NCBI GenBank assembly: GCA_049115815.1 | Contig: JAGDZO010000015.1 | Coordinates: 18,573 to 82,572 of the forward strand | Direction of reading: 5' to 3' | Source: Marinoscillum sp049115815 | Lineage (GTDB): Bacteria; Bacteroidota; Bacteroidia; Cytophagales; Cyclobacteriaceae | DNA: 64,000 bases | Shown: positions 8,041 to 17,469 of the stretch, in pieces | Numbering within the stretch: position 1 is the stretch's first letter | Layout: the number at the start of each line of letters is the position of its first letter | The notes under the pieces: model-generated | What the model was told of the DNA's origin: nothing | What the model saw: the letters and a program-made list of their open reading frames with translations, nothing else | The model's database searches: none | Translations under genes and position numbers: made by a program

Positions 8041-10442
8041 CCCTCGGTAAAAAGGTACTTCATCACCTACTTCCATTAGCTATATTTTTTGTTGTAGCGA
8101 GTGTGTTTTTCGGTCCACTTTATACTGGCAAAGTGCTGGTTCAGAGTGACAACATCCAGTTGACTGGCGTCAATAAAGAAGTAAATGAATACAAGGAGAA
8201 AGGTGAGGATATTCGTTGGAATAATAGAGAGTTTTCGGGAGGCCCTGTACAGAGAAGTTCAGACTTCAACCCCATGGGGATCGTCAATAGGATTTTATTA
8301 AGCGATACACTCATTCCTAAGCCCATCATGATGATGGTGTATCTTTTTTTTGGAATGTATTTGTTGCTACATGTTTTGGGTGTTTCTCGTTGGTTAGCAA
8401 CTATAGGTGCTTTTGCGTATGCATTTTCCACATTTAATATCATAAGTATAGAAGTGGGCCATGACAATAAAGTATTGGCTATGGCATTCATGGCTCCTGT
8501 GATAGCCGGGGTGATTTGGGCTTATAGAGGAGAACTTCTCAAGGGAGGTTTGGTGACGACACTGGCTGCCGGATTCCAACTTTATTTTGGTCACGTGCAG
8601 ATTACTTATTATTCATTGATTATGGTGATTGGCTATCTCGTTGTAGTTATTTACCAAACTATACAGTCCAAAGATTGGTCTCAGTTTTTTAAGATTTCTG
8701 GTGTATTAGCCTTCGCCACAATCATCGGGTTGGGGTGCAATTTTGCCAATATATATGGTACTTTCGAATATGTAGATTACTCAACTCGCGGAGGCTCAGA
8801 TCTTACATCAGGTGAGGCCGGAAATGTCAGCAGCGATGGGTTAGACAAGGATTATGCGTTGGCTTGGAGTAGTGGTAAAATGGAAGCTTTGACCATTCTT
8901 TTTCCATATTTCCATGGCGGGGCTTCCTCAGAACGGTTATCCGAAAATTCGGATACTTATGAAGCCCTAAAGTCGAGGGGTGTTGATCAAAGAACCTTAC
9001 AAAATGTAACAGGCAACCTACCGCTATACTGGGGTACACAACCTTTCACCGGTGGGCCGATTTACTTTGGTGCTATTGTATGTTTTCTATTTATTCTTGG
9101 ATTGTTGAGTATCAGAGGGCCTTTAAAATGGTGGGCTTTGGGACTTACAGTATTGTCCCTCTTCTTAGCTATGGGTAAGAATTTAGAATGGTTCACTGAC
9201 ATCTTCTTTTACTATATACCTCTTTACAATAAGTTCAGGTCGGTGACTATGATATTTTCCATTACTCAGTTGACACTGCCAATCTTAGGAATAGTCATTT
9301 TGGACAGATTGATAAAAGGTGAGTTTGATCAACAGAAAGTCATTAAAAGTGTAATACAATCTGCAGGCGTGGTAATTGGGCTTGGGCTGGTATTGATTGT
9401 TTTCAAATCGTCCTTTTTTGATTTCAAAGGACAAAATGATGCAGCTTATGGATTTCCTCAATGGTTGGTGGATGCCATTGTATCGGACAGAAAAAGACTT
9501 TTTGTAAATGATATCATTCGATCAATCGTTTTTGTAGGATTAGCGGCGGGGATGATATGGCTCTACTTGAAAAAGTTGGTGAAGGTGCAATATTTGATTG
9601 CTTCATTGGCCATACTGATTTTGATAGATCTTTGGGGAGTTAATAAGCGATACCTCGGAAGTGACGACTTCCAGCCAAAGAGGAAAATCAGCCAGACTCA
9701 GTTTCAACCATCGGTTGCTGATCAGCAAATACTCCAGGACGAAAGCTACTACAGAGTTTTGAACCTCACTTCTCAAAATCCATTCAGTGATGGAGTGACT
9801 TCATATTTTCACTATTCGGTACTCGGCTATAGTGCGATTAAAATGCAGCGCTATCAAGAGATTATTGATCGCTATATGCGTGATATGAATAAGGATGTGC
9901 TTGGCATGTTGAATGCCAAATACTTTATAGTGAATGGTCAAAATGGACCACAGGCGCAACTTAATTCAAGTGCATTAGGAAATGCTTGGATGGTGAAATC
10001 GTTGATTTCAGCTGAAAATGCAGATGATGAATTAGAAAGCATAGGCACCTTAAACTTGAAGGAAGAAGCTGTATTTGATAAGCGATTTGAAAACTCCCAA
10101 CAGGAGAGATCTTACACTGCAGTGGGTTCCGTATCACTGAAAAGCTATCATCCTGAGGAAATGGTATATGACTTTAGTTCTGATAGTGATCAATTTGTGG
10201 TGTTTTCAGAGATCTACTATGCGCCTGGCTGGAAGGCATATATAGATGGAGATGAAGTGCCGCATATTAGGGTGAATTATGTGCTTAGAGGCCTAGAAGT
10301 GCCTGCGGGAGATCATGAAGTGGTGTTTAAGTATCAAGCACTCTCTGTGGGATTAGGAGATCCATTGGCCATACTTTGTTCAATATTGTTACTGGTAGGC
10401 GCGCCACTATTAATTTTTAGAAAATCGAGGAAGTCTATTTAA
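8037..10442 (+). CDS. YfhO-family integral membrane protein (putative GT-C-like)
   Basis: An 801-residue polytopic protein with an N-terminal membrane anchor, roughly a dozen hydrophobic segments up to about residue 545, and a C-terminal soluble domain ending with another membrane segment. The early luminal loop and the C-terminal SEIYYAPGWKAYIDG motif are typical of the YfhO family, known in Firmicutes for glycosylation of lipoteichoic acid and widespread but uncharacterised in Bacteroidota. Its ATGA overlap with the aminotransferase suggests a role in moving or attaching an amino sugar; that is inference. Its last 8 bases overlap the convergent GT4 gene. Confidence 0.82.
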   Translation: MTLGKKVLHHLLPLAIFFVVASVFFGPLYTGKVLVQSDNIQLTGVNKEVNEYKEKGEDIRWNNREFSGGPVQRSSDFNPMGIVNRILLSDTLIPKPIMMMVYLFFGMYLLLHVLGVSRWLATIGAFAYAFSTFNIISIEVGHDNKVLAMAFMAPVIAGVIWAYRGELLKGGLVTTLAAGFQLYFGHVQITYYSLIMVIGYLVVVIYQTIQSKDWSQFFKISGVLAFATIIGLGCNFANIYGTFEYVDYSTRGGSDLTSGEAGNVSSDGLDKDYALAWSSGKMEALTILFPYFHGGASSERLSENSDTYEALKSRGVDQRTLQNVTGNLPLYWGTQPFTGGPIYFGAIVCFLFILGLLSIRGPLKWWALGLTVLSLFLAMGKNLEWFTDIFFYYIPLYNKFRSVTMIFSITQLTLPILGIVILDRLIKGEFDQQKVIKSVIQSAGVVIGLGLVLIVFKSSFFDFKGQNDAAYGFPQWLVDAIVSDRKRLFVNDIIRSIVFVGLAAGMIWLYLKKLVKVQYLIASLAILILIDLWGVNKRYLGSDDFQPKRKISQTQFQPSVADQQILQDESYYRVLNLTSQNPFSDGVTSYFHYSVLGYSAIKMQRYQEIIDRYMRDMNKDVLGMLNAKYFIVNGQNGPQAQLNSSALGNAWMVKSLISAENADDELESIGTLNLKEEAVFDKRFENSQQERSYTAVGSVSLKSYHPEEMVYDFSSDSDQFVVFSEIYYAPGWKAYIDGDEVPHIRVNYVLRGLEVPAGDHEVVFKYQALSVGLGDPLAILCSILLLVGAPLLIFRKSRKSI

Positions 10443-11649
10443 CAACGGATTCGTAAGCTTCGATAAAGTTTGATACGTAGTTGACTTGGCTTAATTCTCC
10501 GATTCGTTTCTTAGAATTATCAATATTTTTAGTTCTAAATGCCTTATCAGAAATCCCTTTTTGGATGAGATCTGCTAGGTTGTTGGCATCTAAAGGGTCA
10601 AAGGTGAAAGTCAAATCTGAAATAGTTTCTGGGAGAGAAGTAGTTTGCGCACATATAACTGGCACTGATGCACGCATTGCTTCATATAGAGGCCCACTAC
10701 CTGCTTCGTATCTTGTAGGGATTACCACCAATTTTGCCGCATTATAGAGTCCATTGAGATTTTCTTCAGATACAATTCCTAAAAACTTAACATCATCATT
10801 TAATTGGAGCTCTGAAATTAAGGGAAGTAGCGATTGTTCAAAGTGATCAGTCTTACCTCCAGTACAAATCAATTTTACTGTACTGCCATTTTTCTTTAAA
10901 ATATTCAATGCTTGCAACAAAGTGCGATGGTTTTTGTGTGGCCATGTGGCCGCAGGATAAAGAATGAAAGTCTCGGATAAATTGTACTCTTTTATTAGAT
11001 CCGCCATTTTGGTAGCAGCACTGCTAGCAAACCAATTGGAATGAAATGGTGGAGGGCAGACACTAATTTGGTCTGCTTCTAGTTTGTAATATTTTATCAG
11101 GTCTTGTTTGACATGTTCAAAAGAAACGATGATGCGATTCGCTGTTCTGAGAGATTTCTGGCTATTGATGGCTCGATGAATTCTTTCCGCACTACTAAAG
11201 TTTTCTGGAAAATGGAATTCTTGCACATCGTGCATTGTAACTAAAGTGGGAGTTTTGGCTTCATATATTGGGGAGTATTGCATCGGGACATGTAGTACTT
11301 CCACACCCAACTTATCTATCTGCCGGTATGGGTTAAGTCCATAGGAAAGCCATTTTAGTACTCTTGTGACACCAACACCGTATTCTTCATATAAGGTGCC
11401 CCATTCATAGAGAAGGTAAGCCAGCCCAAATCTTATTTTGTTGATTTTACTATAACGCTTGATTTCTACCAGCTTAAGTTTTTGGATAGAAAAATTCTCT
11501 TCAAAGTATGCTTTTTGATTTTCAGAGTGAATCAAATAGACGCTTTCTATCTCATTAGAGGCTAAAAGCAACTTGAGTATGCCTATAGAATATGTGAAAA
11601 TCCCACCGGCTTTCAAGGCGCTGTGATGAATATAAAAAGCGATTTTCAT
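10435..11649 (-). CDS. GT4-family glycosyltransferase
   Basis: A 404-residue GT-B fold enzyme. The N-terminus has the HHSALKAGGIFTYS donor/acceptor loop and the C-terminal half has the family signature PTRYEAGSGPLYEAMRA with the acidic pair that binds the nucleotide sugar, preceded by FILYPAATWPHKN. It probably works on the cytoplasmic face, extending a lipid-linked glycan. It is the last gene of an eight-gene minus-strand run that starts at 17414, only 5 bases after the GNAT gene. Donor and acceptor sugars are unknown. Confidence 0.9.
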   Translation of the reverse strand: MKIAFYIHHSALKAGGIFTYSIGILKLLLASNEIESVYLIHSENQKAYFEENFSIQKLKLVEIKRYSKINKIRFGLAYLLYEWGTLYEEYGVGVTRVLKWLSYGLNPYRQIDKLGVEVLHVPMQYSPIYEAKTPTLVTMHDVQEFHFPENFSSAERIHRAINSQKSLRTANRIIVSFEHVKQDLIKYYKLEADQISVCPPPFHSNWFASSAATKMADLIKEYNLSETFILYPAATWPHKNHRTLLQALNILKKNGSTVKLICTGGKTDHFEQSLLPLISELQLNDDVKFLGIVSEENLNGLYNAAKLVVIPTRYEAGSGPLYEAMRASVPVICAQTTSLPETISDLTFTFDPLDANNLADLIQKGISDKAFRTKNIDNSKKRIGELSQVNYVSNFIEAYESVVK

Positions 11650-11654
11650 ATGAT

Positions 11655-12116
11655 TCAGACTAGATTTTTGTGGTAGATCAAGTTTTGGTTGTTGGGATCT
11701 ATACCTGTTTCTTTAAACCCGACAGACTCATAGAATGTCTTGGCCGGTAAATTATCTTTCGCCACTTTAAGCATCAATTTATCTACTTTGTTGAGCTTGC
11801 AGAAGGAAATCGCATGAAACATGCTGATTTTGGCTAGGCCTTTTTGTTTGAATTCCTCACTAATGAAAACACCAAATACTGGAGTGGTAAAGCCTTCATC
11901 CCATCCACGTAGCATATGAAATCCAGCTAATTTCTCATGGACAAATAGTCCATACACCACATCCTTTTTTAAGTCAGATAGTAATTTTGATATCGTATCT
12001 AAGTCAAAGGCGAAAGGTGTGAAATGAAGGATATATTCTTTTCGAGAAGCTAGAAGCATATCTGACAACATTTGGCTGTCATTAGCTTGAAGGGCGCGTA
12101 TTTCTAGACCAATCAT
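11655..12116 (-). CDS. GNAT-family N-acetyltransferase
   Basis: A 153-residue acetyl-CoA-dependent acetyltransferase. The acetyl-CoA loop region reads FKQKGLAKISMFHA (a variant of the Q/RxxGxG/A motif), followed by the typical LKVAKDNLPAKTFYESVGF segment where an active-site Tyr sits. It starts 2 bases after the stop of a perosamine-synthase-like aminotransferase, so the natural suggestion is N-acylation of the amino sugar made by that enzyme, as in many O-antigen loci. That substrate is inferred from context only. Confidence 0.83.
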   Translation of the reverse strand: MIGLEIRALQANDSQMLSDMLLASRKEYILHFTPFAFDLDTISKLLSDLKKDVVYGLFVHEKLAGFHMLRGWDEGFTTPVFGVFISEEFKQKGLAKISMFHAISFCKLNKVDKLMLKVAKDNLPAKTFYESVGFKETGIDPNNQNLIYHKNLV

Positions 12117-12118
12117 GT

Positions 12119-13213
12119 TTAGTGATTGAAGTATGATTTTATGCTATCGCAAATGAAGTCTATATCAGAGTCACTTAATTCGGGATAACTCGGGAGATTG
12201 ATACCGCGACCGCTAATATCTTCGGCACAAACAAATGTTAGCCCTTGATCATACATTGGCATTTGATGGACTGGGTAAAAGGAAGGCCTGGTTTCTATTC
12301 CTAATTCTCTCAGATATGTACGCAATGGCTCTCTTTCCTCCGCCTTTTGAAGCATTACATTCACCATCCAATAAGAATTAGTAACATCTTTGGTTGCTCT
12401 TGGAAGTATGATATCAGTACCTTGTAATTGCTTAAAATACCTTGCAGCAATCTCCTGTTTTCTACTCACTACTTGATCAAAGGATTGTAGTTGCGCATAT
12501 CCAATAGCTGCACAAATATTAGTCATTCGGTAATTGTATCCTATAATGTCATGCCAATATTCGCGACCTGTAGCTAGTCCTTGACCTTTTACTCTTCTGC
12601 AGACACTGGCCAGTTCATCATCATTAGTAGTGATCATGCCACCTTCTCCAGTAGTAAGCGTCTTGTTCCCGAAAAAACTAAAAGTAGCCATCTTGCCGAA
12701 AGTCCCAGAATGCCTTCCTTTAAGTTTAGAGCCTAAGGATTCTGCACAATCTTCAATGACTAAAATCGAATGTTTATGGGCTATTCTGAGAATCTCACCC
12801 ATATCGCAGATGTCGCCATACAGATGAACTGCAAGAATAGCCTTCGTTTTATTCGTAATAGCGGTTTCTAATTTTGCCGGGTCTAAGAGAAGGCTAGCTT
12901 CTTCTGAATCTACGAATATTGGTTTGGCTCCTGTGTATGTGATAGCATTGACCGATGCTATATAGGTAAATGTGGGTACAATAACTTCATCACCAGGGCC
13001 AATGCCGGCAGCTACAAATGCGGCATGTAATGCAACTGTACCATTGGACACGGCTATGGCATGTTTCACACCAAATTTCTCAGCGAATGCAGATTCAAAA
13101 AGGTCGATAAATTTTCCTTTGGAAGATATCCAAGTACTGTCCAGGCATTCATTGACATAAGCCTTTTCGAGCTCCCCAATCTTTGGCTGATATACAGGGT
13201 ATTTAATATTCAT
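12119..13213 (-). CDS. DegT-family aminotransferase (perosamine-synthase-like)
   Basis: A 364-residue PLP enzyme. The lysine is Lys184 in SFFGNKTLTTGEGG, the form found in GDP-perosamine synthases and 4-keto-6-deoxyhexose 4-aminotransferases; SNGTVALH and HLYGDICDM are also characteristic. It would make a 4-amino-4,6-dideoxyhexose for the surface glycan. It overlaps the preceding methyltransferase gene as ATGA and is followed 2 bases later by the GNAT gene. No dehydratase for the keto-sugar is in this window, so that step must be encoded elsewhere. Confidence 0.9.
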   Translation of the reverse strand: MNIKYPVYQPKIGELEKAYVNECLDSTWISSKGKFIDLFESAFAEKFGVKHAIAVSNGTVALHAAFVAAGIGPGDEVIVPTFTYIASVNAITYTGAKPIFVDSEEASLLLDPAKLETAITNKTKAILAVHLYGDICDMGEILRIAHKHSILVIEDCAESLGSKLKGRHSGTFGKMATFSFFGNKTLTTGEGGMITTNDDELASVCRRVKGQGLATGREYWHDIIGYNYRMTNICAAIGYAQLQSFDQVVSRKQEIAARYFKQLQGTDIILPRATKDVTNSYWMVNVMLQKAEEREPLRTYLRELGIETRPSFYPVHQMPMYDQGLTFVCAEDISGRGINLPSYPELSDSDIDFICDSIKSYFNH

Positions 13214-14100
13214 TGCTCTTTGATTATTGAAAGTCCGATAATGCCCACTCCTGGAAAATCAGACGAGTTGTTGAATTTCTTGAAATTCGAAACAATATAC
13301 AATGGGTCTTTGATTGTTTCTGCTAAGCCATTCTTTGTCCAGCGCTCATGGTAGTCAGAATAAAAACTTTCTGTGGTTTCACCAAAGAACTCATAAGACT
13401 CGATACGATGATGATCCAAAGCGCTTAAGATCCTATTAGCCACGCTAGCTTCATCATAGAACCTTTGGAAAAAATACTTTTCCTTTTTTCCTTCTTGCAA
13501 TCCATAAGCATCAGTATTGCGATATTCTTCTTCGAATTCTTTTCTAGAGGGAAAAGTCAAAATAAGCTTGCCATTCGGCTTTAATACACGCCACAATTCT
13601 CGTAATACATCCGTATCCTTATCGTCGTTTATATGCTCTATCACACTAATGCTGTATATCACATCATAGGACTGATCTTCAAATGGGAGATTGGCAGCAT
13701 CAAAATCGAATGTATGCGCATCAATGCCGAGTGCTTTAGATTTAGCTATTACATCTGCTAGATCCTTCTTGTCTGGATTTATGTAATCCACCTTGTTTTG
13801 AAAATTATCTATGACATAAAAGCTCATCAAGTATGGTGATGATATATCCAATACTTTTATATCACGCTTTGGCCCAAGGTGCCTTTCGGTAAAATCAAAT
13901 TCAAAATATCTAACAATAGAGACTGGGTTGAGAAATAACTTCAAGGAGAGTTTACCTTTTAATAATAGTCGCCATGCTAAACTATGACCATAGGTAAAAA
14001 AATGCTTACCTACTAAACCTTCTTTAGTTGCTTGCCCGAAATAGTGCTTGACTCTAGAGAGATAGTACGGAAATAGAAGAATAAGCTTGATGATGATCAT
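13210..14100 (-). CDS. SAM-dependent methyltransferase (Methyltransf_11 type)
   Basis: A 296-residue protein with a class I methyltransferase domain in its middle. Visible motifs are KVLDISSP at the first strand (a variant of the glycine-rich motif), IYSISVIEHIND at motif II and LWRVLKPNGKLILTFP at motif III, with the HIN acidic-loop typical of UbiE-like enzymes. The first glycine-rich loop is poorly conserved, so SAM binding may be altered. The hydrophobic N-terminal 20 residues could be a membrane-association segment. Located inside the glycan operon, it probably decorates a sugar. Confidence 0.82.
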   Translation of the reverse strand: MIIIKLILLFPYYLSRVKHYFGQATKEGLVGKHFFTYGHSLAWRLLLKGKLSLKLFLNPVSIVRYFEFDFTERHLGPKRDIKVLDISSPYLMSFYVIDNFQNKVDYINPDKKDLADVIAKSKALGIDAHTFDFDAANLPFEDQSYDVIYSISVIEHINDDKDTDVLRELWRVLKPNGKLILTFPSRKEFEEEYRNTDAYGLQEGKKEKYFFQRFYDEASVANRILSALDHHRIESYEFFGETTESFYSDYHERWTKNGLAETIKDPLYIVSNFKKFNNSSDFPGVGIIGLSIIKEQ

Positions 14101-14118
14101 ATATAATGCGAAGATATT

Positions 14119-15021
14119 TTAACGATTGAATATCCACCTTATAATCCCTCTTAACTTATTCTTTAGGCTAGGAGCAACAAGCTTTTTTATGCTTGCATTG
14201 ATTTTTTCATTGATTACTAAATTTTCTTCCAGAGTCAATTTATCTATACCCGATTGAAGTTTAGTGTTATATTTTCTAGTCTTTGATTTGAAGTGGGTAC
14301 CAGATCCATCCGTACCTATATTGTGAACCAATGACTTTACAGGAACAATAGAGTACGCATTATAGTGAGCTTGTGTATATGCCCAACGAATGGCCCAACT
14401 GTCAATTTCCCCTTTCAAATAGCTTTTGAGCATTGGTATTAGGTCTGCACCTCTTTCATTTAAGTGGTTCTGGGTTTGTTCATCTTTGAGCCAATCATTT
14501 ATTGAATCCAATTGCCAAATTCCTTTTAGCCATCGATCTTCCCAGGTTGCCCAACCCCAAGAGGATCCTCGTCTACTCAGATAAATATCTTGTCGGTAAT
14601 CTTTAGGTATGGCTATAGGAGGATGATATCCCGAAACAGTGAATATATTCTCATCTTTTTCGTAAAAGTTGAGGGCTTCATTCATATACGACAGAAAATA
14701 TCGTGAGGTAATGATGTCATCCTCGAGTATTATAGCCCTTCCGTGCTTTGACATCACCTCTGAAACTCCCTGAATAATTGATTGAGCTAAACCCAGATTT
14801 CTATCTTTAAAATGCAAAAAGACTTCCGAAAACCCATCAGGATTCTTCGCCACACGTCTAGTTTCTTCCACCAAATCCTTGTCATTTTTTGACTTGTAAC
14901 CATCAACATGGATGTAAAGAAGGCTTTGTTTTGCAAGATGATTGAGAGCGAGAGCCTCCAAAGTCAGACGTGTATGCTCAGGTCTATTGTACGCAAATAG
15001 TATAATGGGAGCCAATTTCAT
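14119..15021 (-). CDS. GT2/GNT-I-like glycosyltransferase
   Basis: A 300-residue GT-A fold protein. It begins with PIILFAYNRPEHT, has the metal-binding DxD-type motif ILEDDII near residue 98 and a SSWGWATWEDRW segment, a set found in bacterial proteins related to GNT-I glycosyltransferases. It overlaps the upstream GT2 gene as ATGA. The donor is not predictable. The C-terminal 30 residues are basic and may sit on the membrane. Confidence 0.85.
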   Translation of the reverse strand: MKLAPIILFAYNRPEHTRLTLEALALNHLAKQSLLYIHVDGYKSKNDKDLVEETRRVAKNPDGFSEVFLHFKDRNLGLAQSIIQGVSEVMSKHGRAIILEDDIITSRYFLSYMNEALNFYEKDENIFTVSGYHPPIAIPKDYRQDIYLSRRGSSWGWATWEDRWLKGIWQLDSINDWLKDEQTQNHLNERGADLIPMLKSYLKGEIDSWAIRWAYTQAHYNAYSIVPVKSLVHNIGTDGSGTHFKSKTRKYNTKLQSGIDKLTLEENLVINEKINASIKKLVAPSLKNKLRGIIRWIFNR

Positions 15022-15776
15022 GGTTTATTCTTATATGCTCCTATTCTTAAATATCTAATTCCAAATTCAATATGCTTGATCATCACCACGATCGGGTTGA
15101 AGTGTTTAAGCATAATATTTAGCCGTTCCATCCAGCAGGTTTTTAGATTTCTATCAGAAATGCCTCCTTGCAAATATTTAGAGATTGACTCTTCACTCTT
15201 ATGAATGAAATTTACTTTAGACATAATTCTAAGCATCCAATCTATGTCAGCACTGCATCGATACTGAAGATCATATTGAGGGCACAATGAGCGCTTGGGA
15301 ATGAATGATTGATGACTAACCACTTGACCGTTAAGAAAGTCCCTTTTACTCAATGCTTCAGGGAGCTTACGGCTTGTGAGATTAGTGCGAGTTCCTATGG
15401 TTTTTCTATTTATATCTATGATCAATGTTTCCCCATAGATTAAGTCAGGATTGCTTACTTGTTTAAAAATCTTTTCAAGTGTCTTGTCGCTAGCCAGTTC
15501 ATCGCCAGCATTCAGGAAGAGTACATATTCTCCTTTTGCTAGTTTGAGTCCCTTATTCATGGCATCATATACACCGTGATCTGTTTCCCTGATCAAGGTG
15601 TCGATTTTATCATGATATTTATCAATGATATCCATCGTGCGATCTGATGAGTTACCATCTACAACAATGTACTCTAAACTTTCAAAGTTCTGAGAGATGA
15701 CACTTTGGATAGTCGGCTCTAAATACAGCTCTGCGTTAAAGGTGACCGTGATGATTGATATTTTGGGAGAGGCCAT
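15018..15776 (-). CDS. GT2 glycosyltransferase (WcaA-like)
   Basis: A 252-residue family 2 glycosyltransferase. It has the opening strand ISIITVTFNAELYLEPTI, the VVDGNSSDRT motif, DHGVYDAMNKG, and LFLNAGDE in place of a strict DxD, as in WcaA-type enzymes. It probably adds one residue to a lipid-linked oligosaccharide in the cytoplasm. It sits between the FkbM gene (6-base gap) and the GNT-I-like gene (4-base overlap), so it is translated within the same operon. Confidence 0.92.
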   Translation of the reverse strand: MASPKISIITVTFNAELYLEPTIQSVISQNFESLEYIVVDGNSSDRTMDIIDKYHDKIDTLIRETDHGVYDAMNKGLKLAKGEYVLFLNAGDELASDKTLEKIFKQVSNPDLIYGETLIIDINRKTIGTRTNLTSRKLPEALSKRDFLNGQVVSHQSFIPKRSLCPQYDLQYRCSADIDWMLRIMSKVNFIHKSEESISKYLQGGISDRNLKTCWMERLNIMLKHFNPIVVMIKHIEFGIRYLRIGAYKNKP

Positions 15777-15782
15777 AGACTT

Positions 15783-16562
15783 CTATTTGAGGATCGCCAT
15801 GTAATTGCAATAATGAAAAATCTCAAAGTGAGCTTGATAACTGCCGATCGGATAGAGTCCTGCTTTGGTGATCCTATAGAGATTATAATTGTTCTCAAGA
15901 AGGTGGTAGAAATCTTTGAGAAAGACATGAGCATCGATCATCGTACCACCAAATTCGAATTGGATACAATGTATCCTTTTAGATTGTAGGAGCTCTTTCG
16001 CACCACGTAGTACGTTGATTTCATAGCCCTCCACATCTATTTTCAGAAAGTCAATTCGATCAATTTTATGCTGTAGGACAAAATCGCTTAAACGCATCAA
16101 TTCAATCTCTTCAGTATGGATTTCTTCCGTAGTGGTATGAGCCCTTCCTACCATAGATGAATGTGAATTGGTAGAGCTTGAATAAATCTCGGCTTGATGG
16201 TTTTGATCGCCAAATCCTAAATGATGCGCTTGAATGCTTTTCGTATGCGATGTGTTTTGTGAGAGTAGATCATAAGTATTCTTTACAGGCTCAAAAGCAA
16301 GAATGGTTGCGTTGGTAAAGTGTTGGTTTAGTAATATCGAGTATTCTCCAACATTGGCTCCAACATCAAAAAAAATAGGATTATCAGGTAAAATGAACTT
16401 TAATTTTTTGAGCACATTAAGCTCACCACTTTCATTGAGGTCAGCTGTACGCCCATAGTTCATGCCCCATAGTCCCATGTAGTATATTCCCAGATAGAAT
16501 CTTTGTAAGAAACTATACTGTGGCACCCATTTTTTGATCAGCTGCTTTAGGAACAAGAGCAT
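15783..16562 (-). CDS. FkbM-family methyltransferase
   Basis: A 259-residue protein with the SAM-binding motif FFDVGANVGEYS near residue 88, AFEPV at the ribose-binding strand, and IDFLKIDVEGYEINVL, which is the hallmark of FkbM-type O-methyltransferases. In glycan loci these enzymes usually methylate sugar hydroxyls. A second FkbM gene lies at 18277. The gene is 3 bases after the fucosyltransferase-like gene and belongs to the same minus-strand operon. Confidence 0.92.
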   Translation of the reverse strand: MLLFLKQLIKKWVPQYSFLQRFYLGIYYMGLWGMNYGRTADLNESGELNVLKKLKFILPDNPIFFDVGANVGEYSILLNQHFTNATILAFEPVKNTYDLLSQNTSHTKSIQAHHLGFGDQNHQAEIYSSSTNSHSSMVGRAHTTTEEIHTEEIELMRLSDFVLQHKIDRIDFLKIDVEGYEINVLRGAKELLQSKRIHCIQFEFGGTMIDAHVFLKDFYHLLENNYNLYRITKAGLYPIGSYQAHFEIFHYCNYMAILK

Positions 16563-16565
16563 TTA

Positions 16566-17414
16566 TTATTCTATTTTGGTAGTAATCTCTTCAAAATCAG
16601 CGTTCTTCAATTCACTTGCCACTGAAGAAAAAGTACTTGAAAATGAACCATATATTTTTTTGGTTTTGCTTAGACAATATAGGTCTATCATCGCCATTTG
16701 CATTCCGGTTGATGAATTTCTATCACCATCTTCCGCATCTGAAGTGATAATTCTATCCTTAAAAATAGACTTAAGTTGTTGCTTTTCTCGTAGTGAATCA
16801 GACGCGACAAAAAAACATGTGTCCTCATTTACCGCTATTTCTTCATTCATTTTTTTGATGAACAACTCTGTTGGACTATTTGCAATTGCATCCAAATGAT
16901 CACTTCTTCTAATATGAACACCAATGTTATTTGCGGAGAATTTTGATGTTAGTTTAGAAATGTACTCTTGAATATGAGAGGTGGGGATAAATAGTGTTTG
17001 GTCTAAATTACCAGGAATGAGCCTTGTCCAAGAGGTTATTAGAACATTCTTATTTTTGATTTCAGTTGAAAAATCATGTCCAAGCTCTATCATTCTGGTT
17101 GTTTCATAGCTGTGATATACTTGATCGAAGTGGAGTAGTTGATAACGTTTTATTAACCAGTTATAGATTTTCTGCTTGGTGTGTGGAAGTTCTTTGTCTG
17201 AGTATAGAACTTCTTTTTGCGACGTTTCATGTATTGTTATTTTGATATCACTGACCATAAAGGGTTCGAAAAGCTCAAAAAATGATGCATTCAAATAGTG
17301 ATTTTTCACCCAATGTATGTGAAGAGGAGAGTTTGTTTCTCTGCAAATTTGGATAGCTGAATCGATGGCAAGCATTCTATTACAAAGACCCCCTGTAGGT
17401 TTAAGTGTTAACAT
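16566..17414 (-). CDS. fucosyltransferase-like glycosyltransferase
   Basis: A 282-residue protein with two features of fucosyltransferase-like enzymes: an N-terminal glycine loop TGGLCNRML at residues 7-15, and GVHIRRSDH at residues 165-173, resembling the GDP-binding HxRRxD motif of GT11, NodZ and related families. The C-terminal part has a SFSSTFSSVAS segment comparable to the late GDP-fucose site. No signal peptide. It is the first gene of the minus-strand glycan operon. The exact GT family cannot be fixed by eye. Confidence 0.7.
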   Translation of the reverse strand: MLTLKPTGGLCNRMLAIDSAIQICRETNSPLHIHWVKNHYLNASFFELFEPFMVSDIKITIHETSQKEVLYSDKELPHTKQKIYNWLIKRYQLLHFDQVYHSYETTRMIELGHDFSTEIKNKNVLITSWTRLIPGNLDQTLFIPTSHIQEYISKLTSKFSANNIGVHIRRSDHLDAIANSPTELFIKKMNEEIAVNEDTCFFVASDSLREKQQLKSIFKDRIITSDAEDGDRNSSTGMQMAMIDLYCLSKTKKIYGSFSSTFSSVASELKNADFEEITTKIE

Positions 17415-17440
17415 ACAATCAATTAATAAATCAGCTTGTC

Positions 17441-17448
17441 TAAATTTG
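17441..17448 (+). promoter_or_regulatory. candidate -7 box for the DUF268-FkbM unit
   Basis: The 55-base gap between divergent glycan genes contains TAAATTTG, an exact fit to TAnnTTTG, 21 bases upstream of the ATG at 17470. No convincing -33 box is seen. Confidence 0.35.
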
Positions 17449-17469
17449 ATGTAAACTTATAAAAATCGA